NCBI RefSeq assembly: GCF_010892395.1
Contig: NZ_JAACKB010000034.1
Coordinates: 1-6,052, forward strand
DNA length: 6,052 nt
Direction of reading: 5' to 3'
DNA from: Sulfurovum sp. bin170
Lineage (GTDB): Bacteria > Campylobacterota > Campylobacteria > Campylobacterales > Sulfurovaceae
Positions 1-4,965 of this stretch are shown here, piece after piece. A model generated the notes under the pieces. It had not been told where the DNA came from, searched no databases, and saw nothing but the letters and a program-made list of their open reading frames with translations. Positions within the stretch are counted from its first letter, which is position 1. Every line of letters starts with the position of its first letter. The translations under genes were made by a program, and so were the position numbers.

Positions 1-82
1 AACATATAATATTGGGTCTAAAACACTATTTTTTTAGATAAAAAACAGCTGAGTCAAAAACATTTTTATATTAAATTCCAAA

Positions 83-109
83 AGACTTAGTATACTTACT
101 ACTAAGTCT
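83..109 (-). terminator. Probable terminator hairpin of the thioredoxin-like gene
   Basis: Two perfect 10-base arms (AGACTTAGTA at 83-92 and TACTAAGTCT at 100-109) flank a 7-base loop. Read on the minus strand, the stem begins 16 bases after the stop codon of the thioredoxin-like gene and is followed by four T residues and an AT-rich run. The stem is AT-rich and the T-tract is short, so termination may be weak. The plus-strand side has no T-tract, so a terminator for a plus-strand gene is less likely. An operator is the main alternative. Confidence 0.5.
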
Positions 110-125
110 AATTAATCAGCGTTTC

Positions 126-644
126 TTAGAGTGAGGCTAATCCTGCCTCATAAGAGTCACTAACAAATGATTTTAGAGCCTCTTCCAAATCTTCAATAGC
201 TTCATTCCCCACTAGTTTCATAACAACTTTGTTATCCTCGTTAGGTTTTATCAAAAATACAGTAGGTGTACCTATACTATGTAGACCCTCAGGTAGAGAG
301 TCATAACTACTGTTAATGTTGACAGATTTGATATGTCTGTTGACCATCTCCTTGATATTTTCATTACTCTCTAATAGAGCATTGAGTCTTTCACATGGTG
401 GACAATTATCTGCTTCAACTTTTATCATAATATATTTATCCTCTTTAACAGCACTCTCTTTTGCTGTAATAAAATCACTATATTTGATATTTTGACTACT
501 ATTGTCCTCGAACTCTACCTCTGAAAATGATAAACTAATAAGCTCTTCATGGGTCACCTCTTGCACGCTACTATTAAAGTCTATTATTTCTGAGTTAGAT
601 ATACTAAATAGCGTGAACAGTATAATGGTTATAAAATATTTCAT
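126..644 (-). CDS. Secreted thioredoxin-fold protein with CPPC motif
   Basis: This 172-residue protein probably acts outside the cytoplasm as a thiol-disulfide reductase or isomerase. Residues 1-19 form a signal peptide: Lys2, a hydrophobic core (FITIILFTLF), then a small/polar stretch ending near SNS-E. No lipobox cysteine is seen. After a linker of about 40 residues, the thioredoxin-like domain starts with a beta strand (YIMIKVEA), followed by the redox motif CPPC at 81-84. The GTP segment at 125-127 supplies the conserved cis-proline (Pro127) facing the active site. CPPC replaces the CGPC of classic thioredoxin, and Cys81 and Cys84 are the only cysteines. The ATG start is supported by TAAGGAGA at 656-663, 11 bases upstream. 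The gene is transcribed away from addA and nothing follows it before the window edge. The family resembles small thioredoxin-like proteins linked to cytochrome c maturation or sulfur oxidation; the client is unknown. The fold assignment is firm and the role is not. Confidence 0.85.
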   Translation of the reverse strand: MKYFITIILFTLFSISNSEIIDFNSSVQEVTHEELISLSFSEVEFEDNSSQNIKYSDFITAKESAVKEDKYIMIKVEADNCPPCERLNALLESNENIKEMVNRHIKSVNINSSYDSLPEGLHSIGTPTVFLIKPNEDNKVVMKLVGNEAIEDLEEALKSFVSDSYEAGLASL

Positions 645-681
645 GTCTGTAATTGTCTCCTTATTAATTTGATGACAATAT

Positions 682-690
682 TCTATATTA
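682..690 (-). promoter_or_regulatory. Candidate -10 region of the thioredoxin-like gene
   Basis: On the minus strand the stretch reads TAATATAGA, giving overlapping -10-like hexamers (TAATAT and TATAGA) about 40 bases upstream of the ATG at 644. There is no clear -35 box. The surrounding DNA is so AT-rich that such hexamers arise easily by chance, so this is only the best candidate in the divergent region. Confidence 0.25.
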
Positions 691-728
691 AATAGATTAA
701 TATTCAGTTAATGGAGAGTTAAAATGTG

Positions 729-758
729 TTGAAATTGTGATATTACTCTAATTATGAT
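729..758 (+). promoter_or_regulatory. Possible upstream sigma-70 promoter for addA
   Basis: TTGAAA at 729-734 and TATGAT at 753-758 are separated by 18 bases and would drive transcription toward addA. This would be a second promoter upstream of the better TATAAT at 789-794. It fits the consensus reasonably well, but the DNA is AT-rich and there is no independent support. Confidence 0.25.
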
Positions 759-788
759 ATTTTTATCTCTCTAAAAGAGAAATATACC

Positions 789-794
789 TATAAT
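789..794 (+). promoter_or_regulatory. -10 box (TATAAT) of addA promoter
   Basis: A perfect TATAAT lies 29 bases before the TTG start of addA, giving a predicted leader of only about 20 bases. No -35 hexamer stands at the expected distance (TCTCTC at 766-771), which suits Campylobacterota sigma-70 promoters, where the -35 box is usually absent. A small inverted repeat (TCTCT at 766-770, AGAGA at 776-780) sits just upstream of the -10 and could be a protein site or chance. Confidence 0.6.
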
Positions 795-823
795 TTAGCC
801 AAAGCTACTCCAAGGAACAGAAG

Positions 824-3559
824 TTGTCAAATAACTATTTTAAGCCCTATCTAGCCTACTCAGCAAGTGCTGGTTCAGGTAAAACATTTGCTTTAAGTGT
901 TCGGTATATCTCTCTTCTCTTTTTAGACCAAGAGCCAAGCACGATTTTAGCAGCTACCTTTACCAATAAGGCAGCCGCTGAGATGAAACAGAGGGTATTG
1001 AGTCTGCTTATAAATTTGGCGGATAAAAAAGCTGAACTAAGTGGCATATCTGAACAGACAGGATTGAGTATGGATGAACTTTTGGCTAAACAGCCAGAGG
1101 TTTTAGAGAATTTTTTATCATCTACCAATTTTATAGTTACTCTTGATAGCTTCTTCACCTCTATTTTGCGTTCTGCTTCACTATATATAGATATAGAGCC
1201 TGATTTTGTGACAAAAGAGATAGATGATAAGGCGAAAGAGAAGATTTTTTTGGAAGAGATTCAGGCTCATTCTCTACTCTCTGATTTGGTTAAACTAGCG
1301 ATGAATATAGAGGACAAACGCTTTTTGAAGATGTTTGAACTGATGCAAAATTTCTACAAGATAGACCCTCTTTTACCCGATAGAGAGTATGAGTTAACCA
1401 ATATCACAGGATTGGAAACCAAGATAGATATGAAGAGAGAGAGGCTTCATAAACTAGTGGTGGAGTCAGGAGCATCCAAGACGGCTATTAAAAACTTTGA
1501 GCCAATTGAGGTGAAGGGTCTGTTTAAAAAAACCGTTTTTGAGAAAGAGAGTCTGCTCGACCATCGTAACTACAAAAAGTATGTAGAGAAGAATCCTGCG
1601 ATAGAGGATGAGTTTTTGGAGCTAAAGAGTCTGCTAGAGGAGTGGGCAAAGGTCAAGGAGCAGGTGGTTTTGCACAATCTTTTTCAAGTTTTTGACTATT
1701 ATAAAAATGCTAATATCTCAACAGCCAAACAGTTGGGGATTTTAAGTTTTGATGATTTGACCTATTTTACCTATCGACTATTACACGATAGTATCAGCAG
1801 AGAGTTTTTCTATTTTAAGATAGATAGCAGGTTTCAACATATTTTACTGGATGAGTTTCAAGATACTTCAACCTTGCAGTTTTTGCTTCTAAAACCACTT
1901 ATTGATGAGCTATTTTCTGGAGTTGGGCAGAGTGAGTTCAAGAGTTTTTTCTATGTAGGAGATACCAAACAGTCTCTCTATCGTTTTCGTGGTGGGGTTG
2001 AGGAGCTGTTTAACTCTGTGGCAAATCAATATGGTATAGAGGTTGCAGAGATGTATACCAACTATCGAAGTAGCAAGGCTGTGGTGGAGCAGGTCAACCG
2101 TTGGTTCAAGCCAAATATGTTCGGTTTTCCAGAAGCAAACTGTAGAGATGGAGCGAGTGCGGGATTTGTGGAGGTTCGAGAGTCAGAGGAGTTGGTGGAT
2201 GAGGCGATAGTTAGTTTGGAGTCTCTATTGGAGATAGGTATTCCTTTGAGTGAAATAGCATTTTTGGTCTCCACTAACAGAGATGGAGCAACTATTCAAG
2301 AGGCTTGTTACTCCAAAGGACATGCTACGCGTCTAAAAACATCTAGTTCATTGAAACATATACCAAGAGTCGCTTCCATCGTAGCTATGGTTGAGTATCT
2401 CTTTATGGGGCTTGAACTTGATGCAAAAGCACTGCTTCAAAAAGTAGGAAAATCTTTAGACGATATAGATAGCTCATGGTTTCATCCTTTTATGGAGCCT
2501 GTTGCTGTTGTTCATCGTCTTATTGGTGATTTTGGATATTTTGAAGAGGATTTAAATCTGTTGAAACTTTTGGAGTTTGCCTCTGAGTTTTCTAATATTG
2601 ATTCGTTTATAGAGGAGTTCAGACTCTCTAGCATAGAGGTAGCATCAAGCTCAAAAGAGGGGGCGATGATTATGACTATTCATGGCTCAAAGGGGTTGGA
2701 GTTTGAGCATGTTATTTTGTTGGATAGATTAAAAGGAGATGCACCTGACCGTTCTCTATTGCTCTATGATTATGATGAGTCACTGCATGTCAAAGAGGTC
2801 TATTACAAGATGAGCAAACGAGAAAATTTTGATGAGTCATACAGAGTCATGTTAGAGAAACAGAAAAAACTCTCTGCAAAAGACAAGATGAATATCCTCT
2901 ATGTAGCCCTAACCAGAGCCATAGAGAGTATGATAATCATAAAAAAACCAAAAGGCTCAATCTTCAACCCATTAGGCATAACCCCCATGAACATTGGCAA
3001 ATTAAAAACACCCGTAGGTTCGGTAACACCGAACAAACCGACCCAAACAACAAAACCCCTCATAACCCATTACGGTACACAAGAGCTAAATAAACCAGCA
3101 GAAGAGGATAAAAAAGATTATAAAGCCATCCTCTTCGGAACAGCACTTCATTATACTTTAGAGATGATGTCCTCATTTAGTATAATGGGACTAGCAGAAG
3201 CAATATCAGCCACAAAAAATCGCTATGGTTTAGAGCTAACTGAAAATCAGTTCTCTAACATAAAAAATCGTATCCTATCTCTAGTAACCAATGAGAGGTT
3301 CAAAAAACTACTAATAGATGCAAAAATAAGCAAAGAGCAATCACTCTCTTTCGAGGGTCAGTTCAAACAGATAGATTTGCTTCTGGAGTATGAGAAATCT
3401 TGTATGGTTTTGGACTATAAGAGTTCCAAGAAGTATCATCTAAAACATCAATCACAAGTTAGGTATTACAAAAAGGCTATTTTTAATATTACAGAAAAAT
3501 ATACTAGAGGGATGATTGTCTATCTGCTAGAAGATGGGGTGGAGTTGGTAGAGATATGA
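824..3559 (+). CDS. addA: AddA-type RecB-like helicase-nuclease
   Basis: This is the ATP-dependent helicase and nuclease subunit that, with AddB, resects double-strand breaks for RecA. The 911 residues carry all superfamily 1A helicase motifs: Walker A SAGSGKT (15-21), motif Ia ATFTNKAAAEM (44-54), TLDSFF (106-111), Walker B LLDEFQDTS (341-349, Asp343/Glu344), motif III VGDTKQSLYRFRG (378-390), motif IV NYRSSKAVVEQVN (413-425), motif V TIHGSKGLEFE (618-628) and motif VI LYVALTRA (692-699). A Pro/Thr/Lys-rich linker (about 705-765) leads to a C-terminal PD-(D/E)XK nuclease with His776, Asp851, Asp864-Tyr-Lys866 and a QxxxY element (Gln878, Tyr882). All expected catalytic residues are present, so the protein should be active. 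It is shorter than Bacillus AddA (about 1,230 aa) but matches the length I recall for Campylobacterota RecB-like helicases. The start is TTG, chosen because AAGGAA (812-817) lies 6 bases upstream and Walker A follows closely. The stop overlaps the cytochrome gene. No addB is visible. Confidence 0.93.
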   Translation: MSNNYFKPYLAYSASAGSGKTFALSVRYISLLFLDQEPSTILAATFTNKAAAEMKQRVLSLLINLADKKAELSGISEQTGLSMDELLAKQPEVLENFLSSTNFIVTLDSFFTSILRSASLYIDIEPDFVTKEIDDKAKEKIFLEEIQAHSLLSDLVKLAMNIEDKRFLKMFELMQNFYKIDPLLPDREYELTNITGLETKIDMKRERLHKLVVESGASKTAIKNFEPIEVKGLFKKTVFEKESLLDHRNYKKYVEKNPAIEDEFLELKSLLEEWAKVKEQVVLHNLFQVFDYYKNANISTAKQLGILSFDDLTYFTYRLLHDSISREFFYFKIDSRFQHILLDEFQDTSTLQFLLLKPLIDELFSGVGQSEFKSFFYVGDTKQSLYRFRGGVEELFNSVANQYGIEVAEMYTNYRSSKAVVEQVNRWFKPNMFGFPEANCRDGASAGFVEVRESEELVDEAIVSLESLLEIGIPLSEIAFLVSTNRDGATIQEACYSKGHATRLKTSSSLKHIPRVASIVAMVEYLFMGLELDAKALLQKVGKSLDDIDSSWFHPFMEPVAVVHRLIGDFGYFEEDLNLLKLLEFASEFSNIDSFIEEFRLSSIEVASSSKEGAMIMTIHGSKGLEFEHVILLDRLKGDAPDRSLLLYDYDESLHVKEVYYKMSKRENFDESYRVMLEKQKKLSAKDKMNILYVALTRAIESMIIIKKPKGSIFNPLGITPMNIGKLKTPVGSVTPNKPTQTTKPLITHYGTQELNKPAEEDKKDYKAILFGTALHYTLEMMSSFSIMGLAEAISATKNRYGLELTENQFSNIKNRILSLVTNERFKKLLIDAKISKEQSLSFEGQFKQIDLLLEYEKSCMVLDYKSSKKYHLKHQSQVRYYKKAIFNITEKYTRGMIVYLLEDGVELVEI
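3018..3034. repeat. Perfect palindrome inside addA linker
   Basis: GTTCGGT (3018-3024) and ACCGAAC (3028-3034) form a perfect 7-bp inverted repeat around the 3-base centre AAC. It is read in frame as part of V-G-S-V-T-P-N in the flexible linker between the helicase and nuclease domains of AddA. It is GC-richer than its surroundings. It could be a copy of a dispersed palindromic repeat, a site for a DNA-binding protein, or chance. Confidence 0.5.
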
Positions 3560-3960
3560 AAAAAACAGTTTTCACCATATCTCTTTTGACAGCATTGACA
3601 CAAGCCCACATAGATGATAAAGTTCTCTACGCCTTTGAAGCCAAATGTATGGGCTGTCACGACACCTACAAAAAAAATAAGTTGGCTCCACCACTAGTCG
3701 CTGTCAATCAGGTCTATCTGCGTCTGACTGATAACAATATGAGTGAAGCGATGGAGCATATGAAAAAGTTTTTATCAATGCCTAGTGAAGATAAGACGCT
3801 AATGAAACCAGCAGTCAAGCTTTTTGGTGTGATGCCAAAAATGGATTTTAATGAGACAGAGATAGAAGATTTCTCACAAGTATTGGTGGAGACGGAGTTT
3901 GAGATTCCTGATTGGTTTAATGAGCATTATAGGAGTCATGAGCTAAATAAAACAGAATAG
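3556..3960 (+). CDS. Small periplasmic monoheme cytochrome c
   Basis: This 134-residue electron-transfer protein should be exported and carry one covalently bound heme c. Residues 1-17 form a signal peptide (KK, hydrophobic ISLLTAL, then TQA before His18). The heme-binding motif CMGCH is at 31-35, with Cys31 and Cys34 binding the heme and His35 as axial ligand. Met93 in GVMPKM is the likely second axial ligand, as in class I cytochromes. A charged tail without membrane segments follows residue 115, so the mature protein is probably soluble. The ATG lies inside the end of addA (ATGA at 3556-3559), and no strong Shine-Dalgarno site precedes it. Translation therefore probably depends on ribosomes finishing addA, and the gene shares the addA transcript. 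The partner oxidase or reductase is unknown. The next gene, rplM, has its own promoter 107 bases on. Confidence 0.85.
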   Translation: MKKTVFTISLLTALTQAHIDDKVLYAFEAKCMGCHDTYKKNKLAPPLVAVNQVYLRLTDNNMSEAMEHMKKFLSMPSEDKTLMKPAVKLFGVMPKMDFNETEIEDFSQVLVETEFEIPDWFNEHYRSHELNKTE

Positions 3961-3967
3961 AGTAAAA

Positions 3968-4008
3968 TTAAGCTTAAATTAAACTTAATTTCAGAAAATT
4001 TTAAGCTT
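3968..4008 (+). promoter_or_regulatory. Helically phased AT-rich repeats upstream of rplM
   Basis: TTAAGCTTAA begins at 3968, the near-copy TTAAACTTAA begins at 3979, and TTAAGCTT recurs at 4001. The spacings of 11 and 33 bases correspond to one and three helical turns. The outer copies also form an inverted repeat (AAGCTTAAA 3970-3978 with TTTAAGCTT 4000-4008). The block ends 7 bases before the rplM -10 box. Campylobacterota sigma-70 promoters are known to carry a periodic AT-rich signal in place of a -35 box, which is the simplest reading. A dimeric regulator site is an alternative. Confidence 0.5.
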
Positions 4009-4015
4009 GTTTCGC

Positions 4016-4021
4016 TATAAT
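4016..4021 (+). promoter_or_regulatory. -10 box (TATAAT) of the rplM-rpsI promoter
   Basis: A perfect TATAAT preceded by TTTCGC, close to the extended -10 pattern common in Campylobacterota, lies 46 bases before the rplM ATG. Transcription should begin near 4028 and leave a leader of about 40 bases. The -35 position reads AGAAAA, so there is no -35 box. The presence of this promoter means the ribosomal pair need not depend on readthrough from addA. Confidence 0.7.
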
Positions 4022-4032
4022 CCCACTCACAA

Positions 4033-4046
4033 AAGGCGATTGCCTT
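4033..4046 (+). other. Short leader hairpin in the rplM 5' UTR
   Basis: AAGGC (4033-4037) and GCCTT (4042-4046) can pair around a GATT loop. The hairpin would lie within a few bases of the predicted transcript 5' end and 10 bases before the Shine-Dalgarno site. Such a stem could protect the mRNA or take part in feedback control by a ribosomal protein, but five base pairs are few and chance is possible. Confidence 0.3.
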
Positions 4047-4067
4047 ATTTTATCCCAAGGAAACAAC

Positions 4068-4493
4068 ATGAAATTGACATCTGTCATGAAACCTCATGAA
4101 GTAGAGAGAGATTGGATTCTCATAGATGCTGATGGTAAAACATTTGGTCGTATTTTAACAGAAGTAGCAACTTTTTTAAGAGGTAAGCATAAACCATCTT
4201 TTACACCAAATGTAGATTGTGGTGACTATGTAGTTATTATCAATGCTGAAAAAGCTAAATTTACAGGAAACAAACTAGATGCAAAAGAGTATTTTACTCA
4301 CTCTGGCTATTTTGGTTCAACAAAAAGTAGAAAGCTTTCAGATATGATGGAGAATAGTACAGAGAAATTATATAAACTATCTGTAAGAGGTATGCTTCCA
4401 AAGACGACTCTTGGTAAAGCGATGCTTAAAAAACTAAAAGTATATGTTGGGTCTGAGCATCCACATACTGCACAAATAAACAAAGGAGCATAA
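4068..4493 (+). CDS. rplM: 50S ribosomal protein L13
   Basis: L13 binds 23S rRNA early in assembly of the large ribosomal subunit. The 141-residue product is close to the usual bacterial length (142 in E. coli) and reads as L13 throughout: [20 protein letters not shown] near the N-terminus (15-34), then [20 protein letters not shown] (37-56), [10 protein letters not shown] (60-69), the HSGYFG turn (78-83), [20 protein letters not shown] (106-125) and a closing SEHPHTAQ. The ATG is supported by AAGGA at 4057-4061, 6 bases upstream. rpsI follows after two bases, the standard L13-S9 arrangement in bacteria. In Campylobacter jejuni, as I recall, the addA homologue is the gene directly upstream, whereas here a cytochrome c gene lies between. 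Nothing appears truncated or unusual. Confidence 0.98.
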   Translation: MKLTSVMKPHEVERDWILIDADGKTFGRILTEVATFLRGKHKPSFTPNVDCGDYVVIINAEKAKFTGNKLDAKEYFTHSGYFGSTKSRKLSDMMENSTEKLYKLSVRGMLPKTTLGKAMLKKLKVYVGSEHPHTAQINKGA

Positions 4494-4495
4494 GA

Positions 4496-4888
4496 ATGTC
4501 AAAAACTATCTATGCAACAGGAAAAAGAAAAGCCGCTATCGCTAAAGTATGGTTGACTCCAGGAAGTGGTACGATGACTATCAATGGTAAAACATTGGAT
4601 GAGTGGTTGGGTGGACATGAGACACTTAAGATGAAAGTTAGACTTCCACTAGAAGCTACCAAACAACTAGACTCTGTAAATATCAAAGCTACTACACTTG
4701 GTGGTGGTTACTCTGCTCAAGCTGATGCACTTAAACATGGTATTACAAAAGCACTTGTAGCTTATGAAGAGTCTTTTAGAACGATTCTTAAGCCTATGGG
4801 ACTTATGACTCGTGACTCCAGAGTCGTTGAGCGTAAAAAGCCAGGTAAGAAAAAAGCGAGAAGATCTCCACAGTTCTCAAAAAGATAG
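4496..4888 (+). CDS. rpsI: 30S ribosomal protein S9
   Basis: S9 sits in the head of the small ribosomal subunit, and its C-terminal tail reaches the P site to contact tRNA. The 130-residue product matches the normal bacterial length and has the family landmarks: [15 protein letters not shown] at the start (6-20), [12 protein letters not shown] (28-39), [19 protein letters not shown] (69-87), [20 protein letters not shown] (102-121) and the invariant basic ending SPQFSKR, whose final Lys-Arg contacts the anticodon region. The start is preceded by AAAGGAG at 4482-4488, which lies inside the last codons of rplM, so the pair is co-transcribed and probably translationally linked. A hairpin terminator follows within 20 bases. 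There is no sign of damage. Confidence 0.98.
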   Translation: MSKTIYATGKRKAAIAKVWLTPGSGTMTINGKTLDEWLGGHETLKMKVRLPLEATKQLDSVNIKATTLGGGYSAQADALKHGITKALVAYEESFRTILKPMGLMTRDSRVVERKKPGKKKARRSPQFSKR

Positions 4889-4906
4889 GCTCTCCTCTCT
4901 TTTATC

Positions 4907-4926
4907 AGAAGCCTTTTGGGGCTTTT
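4907..4926 (+). terminator. Rho-independent terminator after rpsI
   Basis: AGAAGCC (4907-4913) pairs with GGCTTTT (4920-4926), including one G-U pair, around a 6-base loop. The stem runs into a T4 tract and begins 18 bases after the rpsI stop. The T-tract is brief, but the position between two convergent genes strongly favours a terminator. Read from the other strand, the hairpin is not followed by a T-run, so it should mainly serve rpsI. Confidence 0.65.
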
Positions 4927-4965
4927 GACTCCTCTTAAACTTTTAATATTTCACTTTTTTCAAAT

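Noticed and set aside
5..10. TATAAT near the left edge that might be a plus-strand promoter
   Set aside because: No plus-strand gene follows it in the next 800 bases and the surrounding DNA is very AT-rich, so chance is the best explanation.
856..1158. Open frame of about 100 codons on the minus strand inside addA
   Set aside because: It lies entirely antisense to the Walker A and motif Ia region of a clearly coding gene, has no recognisable domain, and is explained by the codon bias of addA.
2062..2274. Open frame of about 70 codons on the minus strand inside addA
   Set aside because: It is antisense to well-conserved helicase sequence and shows no recognisable motif or family resemblance of its own.
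3670..3677. A8 tract in the cytochrome c gene as a possible phase-variation site
   Set aside because: It encodes lysines in an AT-rich genome, is short for slippage control, and the reading frame is intact. The A7 runs at 2941 and 3559 were dismissed for the same reason.
3970..4008. Inverted repeat as a terminator for the addA-cytochrome transcript
   Set aside because: The stem is nearly all A-T with a 21-base loop, and the following bases (GTTTCGC) hold no proper T-tract. Placement just before a -10 box fits a promoter element better.
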